Origin: G963665215 sp963665215
GTDB taxonomy: Bacteria > Chloroflexota > Dehalococcoidia > Lucifugimonadales > CAUZJF01
DNA length: 64,000 nt
Assembly (NCBI GenBank): GCA_963665215.2
Contig: CAXXWW010000008.1
Location: 310,001-374,000 of the forward strand
Direction of reading: 5' to 3'
Part shown: positions 49,030 through 58,487 of the stretch, piece after piece
Layout: every line of letters begins with the position of its first letter
Numbering within the stretch: position 1 is the stretch's first letter
The notes under the pieces: generated by a model
What the model saw: the letters and a program-made list of their open reading frames with translations, nothing else
Told to the model about the DNA's origin: nothing
Database searches by the model: none
Position numbers and translations under genes: made by a program

Positions 49030-51017
49030 CTTGATTCCCTCGCAAAAAGGCCTGTTTGAGATGAACCCTGGCGTGCGAAGGGGCCTGGAAGGGAGGAGGC
49101 CACGGGATGCCGGCTGCTGGGCTCACCGCACCATCTGCCGCGCTCAGGACAAGCGTGATCCCGTTGCGGTACCCCTTCCGTGGCTCAGGGCACCCGGTGG
49201 AAGCTGTGGAGCGGCGCCCTCATGCGGCCGCGACCGCAGGTACCGTCCCGACCGCCCGCTGAGCCGTGTTCTCCATCTCCACCAGGCGTGCATGGACCAT
49301 CCGCTTGAAGTTGCACGCCAACGTCTTCAGGTAGACGGCAAGCCGCACCCGACGGCCCCCTCGCACCCGCAAGCGCCCAAGCCCGTGGGCGCGCTTGAGC
49401 TCGGAGTTCGTTCCCTCGATCCCGGCCCTTATGTCATACCGCTTGCGCCACTCCTCGGTGGCCTCGGCCCTCCGGCGCCGCTCGATGTTCACCTTCACCA
49501 GGTCCGCCTTGAGGACGTAGGCCCCCGCACGCCGGTCCAGCTTCACTGGGCAACGGGGTCGCAAGGGGCAGGGCTCGCATGTTGTCCCGGCAAAGTGGAC
49601 CTCTACCCGCTCCGGCGCATCCTTCAGCTCGTACTCCTCGATGGACGGGTGGCCGGCGGGGCACACCGTGGCCTGCTCCCCTGTGACGTCGATCTGAAAG
49701 TCCGCGGCGGTGAGCGGCGGTGGTCCGTCACCCTCTCCTTCGTGCGAGTTCCCCGGCGCCGACCCCGCCACCGGGCTCACCAGTTCCGTTCCCCGGCGCG
49801 AGGCTTCGAAGGCATTGCGGCCCGACCCATACGCCGTGTCGGCGAAGAGCTCGTCCGGTCGGACCTTCCGCTCCGCGAGCCCGTCAACGACCGGCACGCT
49901 CACGTCGGTGTCGCTCCCACTCGAGGGGGTCACCTCCACGTGGGTGATGAGCTGGGTGGCGTTCTCCTCGTGGCAGGTCTCCGCCACCTGCACCTCGTAC
50001 CCCTTCCCCTTGTGGCCGCTGTAGGTCACATCCGGGTCGTGGGGCGATTGCAGCGAGTCGGCGGACACCTGCTTCGGGTCCTTCAGGGCCACGGGCACCT
50101 TGCATTCCCCAGCATCGTCATCATCGTCCCCCGGGCGCCCGTCCCGGTGTTTGCCCACATGGCACTGCTCCCGCAGCAGCCGCTCCAGCAGCCGGTACTC
50201 CTCCAGCTGGGCAGCAGTCGTGCCACGGAACCGGTCCACCAGCCGGTAGAGGTCCCGGGCACAGACCGAAAGGCGTCGCCGACCCTCCCCCGTGCGGGCG
50301 TCCTCGTAGTGGGTCGCCTCGTCTTCTTCCTTCAAATAGCGCCCCAGGAGGCCCTCCGGAACCACAGGGCGAAGCTCTGGGTGCTCCCAGCGCAAGGCCC
50401 GCAGGAACAACCGCATCGTCTCACAGAACAGGCCCAGCCGGGTGAGTGTAGCGATGTTGCTCATGATGTGGGTGGAGTCCAGCCGTTGCTTTCCGGTGCG
50501 TATGCCCAGCGCCTGGATGATCCGGTCCGTGGTCTCCTGGAAAGCCAGCCGGCCACCATCGTGCTGCATCAGGCGAACTCGGAAGTTGTGGAGGGTCTTC
50601 TGGGGCAGGTGGGTCTCCTCGATGTCCAGCCGCAGGGCGTGGTGCCAGAGCAGGTTGAACTCTAGCTGCTCCAGGGCTTCACCGTCGGTGAGGTTGAACA
50701 TCTCTTTGAGAAGGTGGACCCCGAGGACGGTCTGCACCGCTCGGTTGGGACGGCCGTTGTCCGCGCAGTACATCGGAGCAAAGAGCTCCTCGTCAATCAG
50801 GGGGAGCGCCTCGTTTCGGAAAACCTCGGCCCAACTCCCCTCCAGGCGCTTAGCCTTCTTCGGCGTCACCAGGAACTGGGACTGCCAGAGGCTCTCTTGC
50901 GAGTCTCGCGCTCGGAACATGCTCCCCTCCCTCGCCCGGGCGCTGCCCCAACGCCCTTTCCCCACATTATCCTCCCATTGCCCCCGGAGGACGAGGGGTT
51001 TTTACGAGGGAATCAAG
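49030..51017 (-). mobile_element. IS1182-family insertion sequence (1988 bp)
   Basis: Termini CTTGATTCCCTCGCAAAAA (49030 onward) and inverse CTTGATTCCCTCGTAAAAA (ending 51017). Excising exactly these bases joins GGCAAG to ATTGTAG on the minus strand and restores the sugar-dehydrogenase frame (EGGK-IVGEEDF). No target duplication is evident. The ends match those of the MITE at 12482-12646. Confidence 0.88.
49220..50965 (-). CDS. IS1182-family transposase
   Basis: 581 aa. The DUF772-type N-terminal domain contains RPNRAVQTVLGVHLLKEMFN and LEFNLLWHHALRLDIEETHL. The DDE core has RLDSTHIMSNIATLTRLGLF (Asp), ELFADTAYGSGRN (Asp) and RAGIEGTNSELKRAHGLGRL (Glu). The Cys-rich CEPCPLRPRCPVK block precedes the last motif, as usual. 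An insert of acidic residues (RPGDDDDDAGECKV) is present near the middle. It appears intact and could act in trans on the MITE. Confidence 0.93.
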   Translation of the reverse strand: MGKGRWGSARAREGSMFRARDSQESLWQSQFLVTPKKAKRLEGSWAEVFRNEALPLIDEELFAPMYCADNGRPNRAVQTVLGVHLLKEMFNLTDGEALEQLEFNLLWHHALRLDIEETHLPQKTLHNFRVRLMQHDGGRLAFQETTDRIIQALGIRTGKQRLDSTHIMSNIATLTRLGLFCETMRLFLRALRWEHPELRPVVPEGLLGRYLKEEDEATHYEDARTGEGRRRLSVCARDLYRLVDRFRGTTAAQLEEYRLLERLLREQCHVGKHRDGRPGDDDDDAGECKVPVALKDPKQVSADSLQSPHDPDVTYSGHKGKGYEVQVAETCHEENATQLITHVEVTPSSGSDTDVSVPVVDGLAERKVRPDELFADTAYGSGRNAFEASRRGTELVSPVAGSAPGNSHEGEGDGPPPLTAADFQIDVTGEQATVCPAGHPSIEEYELKDAPERVEVHFAGTTCEPCPLRPRCPVKLDRRAGAYVLKADLVKVNIERRRRAEATEEWRKRYDIRAGIEGTNSELKRAHGLGRLRVRGGRRVRLAVYLKTLACNFKRMVHARLVEMENTAQRAVGTVPAVAAA

Positions 51018-51539
51018 CTTGCCTCCTTCAACGTCGAGTCGGACAACTTTATACCCAGTGGGTTCTTTTCTGTTCCACGAGCCGTGATACGCCACTAACA
51101 GATCGCCGTCCCACTCTTCGGGAAACTGGGTGCTCTGAACAAACCGAAGTCCTAGTGGCGCTGAGTGTGCTTGGATGTCATGAACGCTGGGTTTGGTTGT
51201 GGCACAAAAACTGGCCTGGTTAAACTCAGGATCAGGATTTTGCTCCCCATAACAATAGGGCCATCCGTAATGATTCCCTTCCTGGAGGATATTAATCTCA
51301 TCGGGCGGCAGATCTTCGCCTAGGTAATCGCGACCATTTTCAGTGGCCCATATCTCTCCTGTTACAGGGTGGAAGACGAAGCCAACCGCGTTACGAAGTC
51401 CCTCTGCAAAAAGGAGGTAACTCGATCCATCGGAATCGAACTCCAAAATCGCAGCGCGGCGTAGGTCCTGCTCTACACACACATTGCAAGAAGAACCGAC
51501 CGATACATACATTTTCCCGGCAGAGGAAAATCCTATGGT

Positions 51540-51628
51540 ACGAGAAACATGGTCGTCCCGACCGGGCTCCGTCGGTAGATTTTCTACGAGAAACATGGTC
51601 GTCCCGACCGCTCCGTCAGATTTTCTAC
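51540..51628. repeat. Imperfect tandem duplication (about 46 bp) inside the sugar-dehydrogenase pseudogene
   Basis: Units 51540-51585 and 51586-51628 share ACGAGAAACATGGTCGTCCC and a GATTTTCTACGA tail. The second has lost three bases in two small gaps. The duplication shifts the frame between VIVENL and TEPGRDDHVSRTIGF. Confidence 0.85.
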
Positions 51629-52463
51629 GATAACCTCCCGTTCACCCACGTTGCCATCCATTAGATATGGATATCGCGAGATTCTACGTTCCTCTGCCAC
51701 GTATAAATAGCCATTGTAAAATCCAATACCGTGAGGAAGATTATCGAATCCTGTAATTACGGCCAGCGCCTCATCTGCTTTACCGTCCTGGTCAAGGTCT
51801 GGGAGTGCTAAAATCTTGCCGCCTCTTAGGTCCGCAGAATAGAGTCCTGTGGCGCTTGGTATGCTCGCAAATAAAATCCCATCAGGAGCAAAGGCCATAA
51901 AGCGTATGGGTCCTAGAGAGTTTGGAGTGAAGAGTGATATGCGGAAGCCATCCGGCAGTGTTAGCTGAAAACCTGTTTCATCAATAGCTTCTGGTTTTGG
52001 AGTTGGTGCAGGCTCTGAAGTGGCAGTTGGAGGCGGTGTTGGAGTAGGAGCGGATGTGGGTATCGGGTTGGAAGTTGGTAGAGTGGCGGTGGGAGCGTGG
52101 ATGTGGGCGCCTAGCCGTGGGCGTGGCGCTGGGCGCCGGCGTCTGAATAGTGGTCGAAGTCGGCGTTGGTGTAGGTGTGAGTGTCGCGGTTTCAAGCCGG
52201 TTGGCGGTCGCGGTCGGGCTCGGCTCCGGAGAGGCGACAGCCCTGGCGATAGCTACTGTCGTTGTCGGCACAGCCTCGGCTAGCGCGACGGCCTCTGTGG
52301 TTGGCGTGACGGTGGGCGTCGGTCCAGGCTGGGCGCAGCCGATCAGGAGGAGCGCGCTGGCGCCGTATATGAATCCGCCAATAGGGGTGAGTCTAATCCA
52401 GCAAATCATCGGACCGGCCTTGGAGCCCGACTGTCGGAGCCTCATCTCCACTTTTATACCTGA

Positions 52464-53006
52464 CTATTCCCTGTCGAGCCACCCCCTGCGTCGGCGCTTG
52501 GACCACCAAAACGCACCTACAGGCAGCCCGAGCACGGCTGCCACCAAAATCGCGAGCAGTACGTAAAAGCTCCAGAAGGGATTCAAGTTGAAGTAGGGAT
52601 CGCCCCCCCACTCTCCGCGCTCGATAACGCACATAGGTTCAGCGAACGAGCCAGCGGCAGGTCGGGCGCAAGCCGCTGACGACTTGTCTTGACGTGTAAC
52701 CTTGCCGGTCGAGTCCCAGCAATAGAAGCAATCCGTCGAGGGACTTCGCATGTAGGTTGGATACAGAGGGGCTGTGGTGGTACCCGTTGGATTGTCGATC
52801 CACGAATTGGTCGAGCGGGTGTTTGGTGTAACGCTCGTGACTTCCCGCTCTGCCATCATCGCGTCCATACCGGTCTGAACAAAGTCCTTCTCCGGCGTAT
52901 TCGGGACTAGATCAGGTTCTCCCGAACAGGCCGCGAGTGCCAGCGCGAATGAGACTGACAAGATCGACCAACGTAATACCGCGGCCATGTACCTAATCAT
53001 ACGCAC
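52464..53006 (-). CDS. Lipoprotein with C-terminal transmembrane helix, unknown function
   Basis: 180 aa. Signal peptide with lipobox (VSFALALAACSGEPD). The middle is Thr/Ser-rich with several cysteines (STDCFYCWDS, SAACARPAAG, EPMCVIERGE). A second hydrophobic segment, FYVLLAILVAAVLGLPVGAF, is followed by WWSKRRRRG, so the C-terminus is cytoplasmic. Both ends are membrane-attached. The ATG overlaps by ten bases the end of the broken capA gene upstream. No family recognised. Confidence 0.65.
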   Translation of the reverse strand: MRMIRYMAAVLRWSILSVSFALALAACSGEPDLVPNTPEKDFVQTGMDAMMAEREVTSVTPNTRSTNSWIDNPTGTTTAPLYPTYMRSPSTDCFYCWDSTGKVTRQDKSSAACARPAAGSFAEPMCVIERGEWGGDPYFNLNPFWSFYVLLAILVAAVLGLPVGAFWWSKRRRRGWLDRE

Positions 53007-53760
53007 CGGCAGCTTCTGCCGAAAGTATGGAGCCGCTCAATCGCAGCGCTGATAAGTCTCACCTCGACCGAAGTGCAACCAGAGAAGTTTCTTTCCTGGC
53101 ACATCGGGAGGAACTCGTCGATCGCCGTCTGCTCGGTGAGGGTGTAGCGGTTAGGCGGTATGAAGCAGTCGAAGTCGGCGTCCCTTATAAATTGGAGGAG
53201 CAGGTCGGGCGGAGCCAAGCCGGCGACTATGGCGACTCGTAGGCCATCCGCGGTGAGGATGACATGCCTCTGGGCCGATTCAAGGTCGGGTCCGGCGCCC
53301 GCATGGGCGATGCCGGCCCCATCGAGGATCGCCAGCGTCTCCTTGAGCCCCTCTGTGCCAAAGTCCAGGATGTGATTGTTGGCGACGCAGGCGAAGTCCA
53401 CCCCGCCGGTCTTTGGGGCCTCGGCCGCCGTGGGCTCGGCCCTGAAGTTGAACACCTTGTCGGGGTCCGCCGGCCGGGTCTGGGAGGTGAGGGTGGTCTC
53501 GAGATTGATGAGGAACAGGTCCGCCTGTTGCAGGACGGGCAGCATGTCACCCCAGGGATGATCGTACCCCTTTGCGAGATGGTCTGATTCACTAGCCGGC
53601 CCAGCATAACGTCGCCGGCGAACGCAATAGTTATGGTACCGGACATGGCTGGTGACGATACGGCCCTGTCGTTCTGGTCCTGCGTTGAAGCCCCCTTGGC
53701 GGCCCCCGCGGGGGCGGGCGTTGAGACCGATGAGCGGGCGAGGACCGCTGCGCCAAGCAT
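52997..53760 (-). pseudogene. CapA-family (PGA_cap metallophosphatase-like) gene, frameshifted and truncated
   Basis: The N-terminal frame gives a signal-like start and TITIAFAGDVMLGRLVNQ, the family's metal-binding opening, through QRGTIIPG. It then shifts near 53552 into the frame reading ADLFLINLETTLTS, VDFACVANNHILDFGTEGLK and HAGAGPDLESAQRHVIL. These are the classical NLE and ANNH motifs of CapA proteins involved in poly-gamma-glutamate export or capsule anchoring. The later C-terminal GDHPH block (about 100 residues) is missing; the frame runs into unrelated sequence and stops at 52997. Confidence 0.75.
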
Positions 53761-53813
53761 TGGCGCGATCAGGCTGGACGAACGCAGCGTGGGCGCGTTA
53801 TAGTACCGCCCTC

Positions 53814-54227
53814 TTACAGCGGCTGTCGGCCCGCGAATCCTGCGTCCACCTCGTGCCAGAAACTAATCTGCAGCTCACCCTCCAGCCAGCACAGGTACAC
53901 TTCGCGCCCTTCCCTGATGGAAGGAAAGTCGACCAGCGCGCGCTCTATGCCCTTGACGATGAGGCCTGGCTGCTGGATCAGCCGGACCTGCTGCTCTATC
54001 TGGTCGGCCGTCTCCTGCAGTGTGCGGCGCCTTCGCTCTAGCAGTCCTGACGCCTCGCTGCCGCCGTTGGAGCGCATGCGCTCCAGCAAGGATTCGATCT
54101 CTGCGTTCAGTTTGTTCGCTTGCTCTCTTAAAGGGGCAATAGCCGAAAACTTCTCCGACAGCCACGGAACGAGCCCTTGCGCCTCCTCCAGCGTGAAGTA
54201 GCGACCGTCCGTATTGTGCTCCCTCAT
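53814..54227 (-). CDS. DUF2203 family protein
   Basis: 137 aa. YFTLEEAQGLVPWLSEKFSA at the N-terminus, a central helical hairpin (LLERRRRTLQETADQIEQQV) and the diagnostic C-terminal GLIVKGIERALVDFPSIREG and EVYLCWLEGE followed by WHEVDAGFAGR. The family is cytoplasmic and of unknown function. It is an intact single-domain protein of the usual size. It sits between the broken capA and soxR genes on the same strand. Confidence 0.88.
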   Translation of the reverse strand: MREHNTDGRYFTLEEAQGLVPWLSEKFSAIAPLREQANKLNAEIESLLERMRSNGGSEASGLLERRRRTLQETADQIEQQVRLIQQPGLIVKGIERALVDFPSIREGREVYLCWLEGELQISFWHEVDAGFAGRQPL

Positions 54228-54458
54228 GCGTTCGACTGGAATTTCCCCACATCTAACTTACATGATACCCAGGCTTAAAGGCCAGTTCCCTTCCCCCTGG
54301 GCGTTTCGAATGTCCGACCCAGCCACCGGGACCTGGTCGTCGCCAGGCTCCAAGCAGTAGGCGCTAGGGTTGAGGTGCTAGATGGCGAAGGCGATCGCAG
54401 GGCTGAGAGAGGGCGGGAGCCCGCACTCAGCCCGGTGGAATTCCTCGCCCGCCCTGCC

Positions 54459-54935
54459 TTAAATTGACGCTTGCCGCGCCTCAGGCGGGCTGTCACCTAT
54501 AAGATATCGCGCCCCAGCACCGCGATTGGCGGCGCGGTCGTCTGGATTGAAAAGGCTACAGGTTTCCAACGAGAGACAACCACAGCCGATGCATCCAGAA
54601 AGCCTGTCCCTTAACGCCTCAAGTTCCGCTATACGGCCGTCCAGCAAGCTGCGCCACGTCATGGACAGCTGCTCCCAGTCACGACGGTTGGGTGTCCGAG
54701 CCTCTGGTAGCTAGCTCAGTGCCCTCTCTATCTCTTCTAGAGTGAGGCCGAGCAGCTGCGCCGCACGGATCACCGCCACGCGACGGAGCGTCTCGCGGGG
54801 ATAGCGGCGCTGGTTACCTGCTGTTCTCTGCGAAGTGATCAGCCCGCGCGACTCATAGAACCGCAGCCCAGATGTCCGGACGCCGCTTCGAGCCGCCAAC
54901 TCGCCAATTGTGAGGCTGTTCGGTAGTGCCGGCAT
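54459..54935 (-). pseudogene. soxR: SoxR-like MerR regulator interrupted by an in-frame amber codon
   Basis: 158 codons open on the minus strand apart from one TAG at 54711-54713. Before it: winged-helix LTIGELAARSGVRTSGLRFY through AAQLLGLTLEEIERALS. After it: LPEARTPNRRDWEQLSMTWR, the dimerisation helix, and CIGCGCLSLETC, the four-cysteine [2Fe-2S] motif of SoxR, ending SLFNPDD. In SoxR proteins the stop position is usually Gln (ALxQLP), so a single CAG-to-TAG change explains it. The truncated 74-aa product would keep DNA binding but lose dimerisation and redox sensing, unless the amber codon is suppressed. A MerR-type promoter lies in the divergent intergenic region. Confidence 0.85.
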
Positions 54936-54956
54936 GATCAGTCAAATTATACAGGC

Positions 54957-54987
54957 TTGACTTAAACTTTACTTGAAGTTGTAGAGT
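54957..54987 (+). promoter_or_regulatory. MerR/SoxR-type promoter with 19-base spacer
   Basis: TTGACT (54957-54962), exactly 19 bases, TAGAGT (54982-54987). The spacer contains an imperfect dyad (ACTTAAAC and CTTGAAGT), the arrangement recognised by MerR-family activators. It lies between soxR and the Rieske gene and reads toward the latter, 130 bases before its start. Confidence 0.6.
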
Positions 54988-55116
54988 GTGTTCATGAGTC
55001 CAACAGGATCTGCTTCAAGTGAATGTCGCCAGCGATCGGCATGTCATTGGTTTTGACGCCAATGGCCGGCGAATGAGAAACCACGTGTCAGCGGGGAATC
55101 CATTAGGAGGTGACCG

Positions 55117-56865
55117 ATGTCGGTGGTAGAAGCGGCGCGCGACGCTCGGGTCAAGGTGTGCACCCTGGAACAGCTGGAAAGGGACGGCTTCAGGGTAACG
55201 TCCGTCGAGGGACGGACGGTGCTGGTCCTCCTCGACCAGGGCAAGGTGTACGCCCTGGACAACCGCTGCCCTCACATGGGCTTCCCGCTCCATCGGGGCA
55301 CCGTGCGGGACGGCATCTTGACGTGTCACTGGCATCACGCCAAGTTCGACCTGGCCGGGGGCTGCACCTTCGATCCTTTCGCGGACGACGTAACCTCTTT
55401 TTACGTCGAGGTCAGGGACGGGTCGGTATGGCTGGACCCGACGCCGACAGAGGAAGACCGCGACGTCCACTGGCTCAGGAAGCTCGACGAAGGCCTGAAG
55501 CACAACATCAGGCTGGTCCAGGCCAAGAGCGTGATCGGCCTTGCCGGCTCTGCGGACACCAGCGAGATCCTGGAGAAGACGGCTCTCTTCGGCGTCCGCA
55601 ACCGGGCGGCCGGATGGTCCGCCGGCCTCTCGATCCTGACGGCCATGGCCAATGTACTTCCCTTCTTGGACGAGGCGGACCGCCCGCTGGCCCTCTACCA
55701 CGGGGTGGTCCACGTGGCCGGCGATACCCAGGGGCAGCCCCCCAGCTTCGATCTCGACCCGCTGGAGACCCTGGAGACCAGCCCCGAGCGGTACATGGAC
55801 TGGTTCCGGAGGTTCATCGAGCTGCGCTCGGCCGATGCGGCGGAACGCGCGCTTCGCACCGCCATCCGCATCGGACTGACTCCCGAGACTATCGCAGACA
55901 TGGTCTTCGCGGCCTGCACAGACCACCCCTTCATGGGTGGCGGCCACTCACTGGACTTCGCCAATAAGGCATTCGAGCTGCTGGACCACATTGGCTGGCA
56001 GCACGCCGAGGAGGTGCTGCCGTCCCTGATCCCGGGCGACAAGCTGGTGAACGCCTCACGTATGGAGGAGAGCGCCACCTGGCGCCATCCGGTGGACCTG
56101 GCGGCCCTCTTGGCCGACGTTTACGCCAATCTCGACGGGCTGATCGCCACGGGCAAAGGCCGGATGCGCGGCTGGAAGGGGCACCAGGAGCTTGGCGAGG
56201 CTATCCTGGACGCCGAGCCGGCTGAGACCCTGGACCTGATGACCGGCCTGGTCGGGCGGGGAGTGCCCCTGGAAGAGATGTCCGCGACCGTCGCATACGC
56301 GGCCGCGAGGCGGCCCGCGCACTTCCGCGTGACCAACGAGTTCGGCGATTGGGACACCATTCACCACACATTCACCTATACCAATGCGGTGGACCAGGCC
56401 ATGAGGCGGGCCCCGTCGGACCTGCTGGCGCGCGGCATCTTCGACGGCGCCATGTCGGTCTACCTCGAGCGTTTCCTCAACGTCCCCAAACAGCCGCTGC
56501 CTGAGCCTTCCAGCGCCAGGCCGGGCAGGGAGGACCTGCTCCGGGCCTTCGACGGTCAGGGCCGCGTGGACGAGACAGGCCAGATCGTCGTGGACATGAT
56601 CGCCCACGGCCGGGAGGAAGAGGTGGTACGTGTCCTCGGGCACACTCTATTGCGCGAGGACGCGGGATTCCACATGTTCCAGATCTACGAGGCCGGACTC
56701 AGGCAGTACCGCCTGTTCGCCGGGCGGCCCATGGGCGGCCACATCCTGCTCGGCGTGGCCCGTTTTCTCGCCGCCCACTCGCCGACGGTCAGAGCGACGG
56801 GACAGACGTATGATATCGCCGCCAGACTGATGAGGGGAGAGGCGTTACATGGCGAGGACGAGTAG
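55117..56865 (+). CDS. Rieske [2Fe-2S] protein with long helical C-terminal domain
   Basis: 582 aa, AGGAGGTGA upstream. Residues 12-108 form a Rieske ferredoxin domain: CPHMGFPLHRG and CHWHHAKFDLAGG provide the Cys-His/Cys-His cluster ligands. From about 130 on, the protein is helical and His-rich (ALYHGVVHVAGD, DHPFMGGGHSLDFANKAFEL, DTIHHTFTY, HTLLREDAGFHMFQIYEAG). This second part resembles uncharacterised questin-oxidase-like proteins fused to Rieske domains; I am unsure of the name. An oxygenase or redox enzyme fed by its own Rieske centre is inferred. Its promoter has the spacing of SoxR/MerR targets and soxR is divergent, suggesting redox-controlled expression. Confidence 0.8.
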   Translation: MSVVEAARDARVKVCTLEQLERDGFRVTSVEGRTVLVLLDQGKVYALDNRCPHMGFPLHRGTVRDGILTCHWHHAKFDLAGGCTFDPFADDVTSFYVEVRDGSVWLDPTPTEEDRDVHWLRKLDEGLKHNIRLVQAKSVIGLAGSADTSEILEKTALFGVRNRAAGWSAGLSILTAMANVLPFLDEADRPLALYHGVVHVAGDTQGQPPSFDLDPLETLETSPERYMDWFRRFIELRSADAAERALRTAIRIGLTPETIADMVFAACTDHPFMGGGHSLDFANKAFELLDHIGWQHAEEVLPSLIPGDKLVNASRMEESATWRHPVDLAALLADVYANLDGLIATGKGRMRGWKGHQELGEAILDAEPAETLDLMTGLVGRGVPLEEMSATVAYAAARRPAHFRVTNEFGDWDTIHHTFTYTNAVDQAMRRAPSDLLARGIFDGAMSVYLERFLNVPKQPLPEPSSARPGREDLLRAFDGQGRVDETGQIVVDMIAHGREEEVVRVLGHTLLREDAGFHMFQIYEAGLRQYRLFAGRPMGGHILLGVARFLAAHSPTVRATGQTYDIAARLMRGEALHGEDE

Positions 56866-57064
56866 CTCGGCGGCAGGCCGTGCCCGCCCCGGGGCCGGCG
56901 GATGTGACGCTGGCCACGTTCACCCCCGACCTCGCCCACAGTTCCATGCATGCCAGTCTTGCTTCAGCCGGGGTCTGGGTCTCGCGGGCCGCCGTGCTCG
57001 CAAGACGCCATCCAGCCTGCTCGCGGGTCATGCCCTGGCGGGTGAATTCTTGGAGCGCGGCCCT

Positions 57065-58198
57065 TCACAAGATCTCACGCAGCCGCGACGCGATTATCTC
57101 CGCCTCTCCGTCCTGAAGGGTCATCGAACCGAAAATCAGAGAGGTGGATGAGGAGTCGGCCACAATCGGTGGATTACCCTGTTCCAGCGCTTGCTGGACC
57201 TGGGGGGCGTCGACCGGGGAGCCCTGGCTGAAATCGATGCGGAGCAGGGGACTGGCCGATGCGTTGGCGCCACCCCCCGGGTTGGAATACGCGGGCAGGT
57301 ACTCAGCCGTGAGGCCCTGCACATCCGACACAGCATCTGCGATCGTGTGGCAGCGTGCCTCCCACTCTCTCAGCACCGCCTCTTCGTCCCGCTCCATGAA
57401 GAGCTCCACCGCGGCCACGATGCCGGCGATCTCCTCCTTGCCCACCTTCATTCCCCGGCCTATAGCCGAATTGGGGTTGCCGTTGAGGGAGCAGGCCCGC
57501 ACCAGGTCCCTGCGGCCCAGGACCAGGCCGGTGGACTGGGGGCCCCGCAGGCCCTTGCCCCCGCTGAAGACCACCAGGTCCGCTCCCGTCGCGGTGATCT
57601 CACTCAGGTTCGCCCGCGGCGGCAGTTGGGCGGCCGCGTCCACGACCACCGGGACATCGTGCCGGTGTGCGACCTCGATGATCGAGGGGAGCTGCTCTCT
57701 AGGCTGCTTTCCGAGGAAAAAAACAAGGGCCGCAGTCCTCTCACCTATGGCTTCCTCGTAGTCCTCGGCGGACACTGCTTGCTGGGTGCCGACCCGGACG
57801 AGCACGCCCCCGCACACCCTGAACCCCTGGTGGATATAGTAGTGCTGGTCCACCAGGCTGATGACAAACTCGTTGGGTCGTCCGTCCACCTCCGGCAGGC
57901 GTTCGATTGCCTGTGGGTCCGGACCCGTCAGGCAGGCGGCCCCGGCCAGCAGCATGCCGGCGGCGGCTCCGGAAGTGATGAAGGCGCCCTCCGCGCCCGT
58001 CAGCTCGGCGATCCGGGTTCCGGCTTTCTCGAGGAAGTCGTTCAGGGACACGTAATGCTTGCCCGCCTCGATCATGGCTTCCACCACCGTGGGAGGCATG
58101 ATCGAGCCGCCGAGAGTGGTGATGGTGCCGCGAGCGTTTATGAAGGGGCGAACGCCCAGGCGGTCGTACAAGGTCTGGCTCTTGGTCCTGCTGCTCAT
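57065..58198 (-). CDS. SelA-fold PLP-dependent enzyme (D-glucosaminate-6-P ammonia-lyase-like)
   Basis: 377 aa from MSSRTKSQTLYDRLGVRPFI, preceded by GGAGAG; the reading open to 58234 adds a basic leader. Features: NARGTITTLGGSIMPPTVVE, FITSGAAAGMLLAGAACLTG, VPVVVDAAAQLPPRANL (Asp to pyridine N) and VVFSGGKGLRGPQSTGLVLG with the Schiff-base Lys. It belongs to the SelA/selenocysteine-synthase-like superfamily, but the region is that of the metabolic branch (DgaE-like lyases and relatives). It should not be taken as SelA. It is convergent with the Rieske gene. Confidence 0.85.
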   Translation of the reverse strand: MSSRTKSQTLYDRLGVRPFINARGTITTLGGSIMPPTVVEAMIEAGKHYVSLNDFLEKAGTRIAELTGAEGAFITSGAAAGMLLAGAACLTGPDPQAIERLPEVDGRPNEFVISLVDQHYYIHQGFRVCGGVLVRVGTQQAVSAEDYEEAIGERTAALVFFLGKQPREQLPSIIEVAHRHDVPVVVDAAAQLPPRANLSEITATGADLVVFSGGKGLRGPQSTGLVLGRRDLVRACSLNGNPNSAIGRGMKVGKEEIAGIVAAVELFMERDEEAVLREWEARCHTIADAVSDVQGLTAEYLPAYSNPGGGANASASPLLRIDFSQGSPVDAPQVQQALEQGNPPIVADSSSTSLIFGSMTLQDGEAEIIASRLREIL

Positions 58199-58487
58199 CT
58201 GTTCTCTCCTGCAACGGGGTCGTGTCATCGACAACGCCGCTAAGCGGTCGCAGCGACTCCCATAATAATGGTATAGTAATGCCTCCCATTACAACCCCTC
58301 GATGCCGATAGAATTACGCTGCGGAATGTTCCCGATCTGCGCATCGGGCCCCTTGACAGTGCGGGAGTCCGGCTTCCAGGGGTGTCCGGGGTGGGCGCCG
58401 GCGATGCTCGAGGGACCGTACGCGAAGAAGGCCATCGGAGGCGACGGGGCTGAGGCGCGACATGAGCTCCAGACTGAGGTGGGGCCT

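Larger units (their letters stand above)
47236..52451 (-). pseudogene. Lipoprotein PQQ/sorbosone-type sugar dehydrogenase gene, broken by two insertion sequences and frameshifts
   Basis: Read from 52451 on the minus strand. A lipobox signal (GASALLLIGC), then a Thr/Pro-rich linker with a frameshift near 52110. The propeller begins FQLTLPDGFRISLFTPNSLG, with PHGIGFYNGYLYVAEERRIS. A tandem duplication at 51540-51628 breaks the frame. Next come AGKMYVSVGSSCNVC, EGNHYGWPYCYGEQNPDPEF and LLVAYHGSWNRKEPTGYKVV. The IS1182 element (49030-51017) interrupts after EGGK. The frame resumes at 49022 with VGEEDFISGWLKRDGSISGR. The ISNCY element (47330-48951) then interrupts. The end VDVIFDSDGALYISDDKSGL to a stop at 47236 lies beyond it. 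The intact ancestor was an exported soluble aldose/sorbosone dehydrogenase-like enzyme. Confidence 0.88.

Noticed and set aside
49031..50665. 544-codon plus-strand ORF
   Set aside because: Antisense shadow of the IS1182 transposase; no recognisable domain and high-GC codon bias explain it.
57065..58198. SelA (selenocysteine synthase) supporting the selenoprotein call
   Set aside because: The SelA-fold protein has the features of the metabolic ammonia-lyase-like branch, so it is not evidence for selenocysteine biosynthesis.
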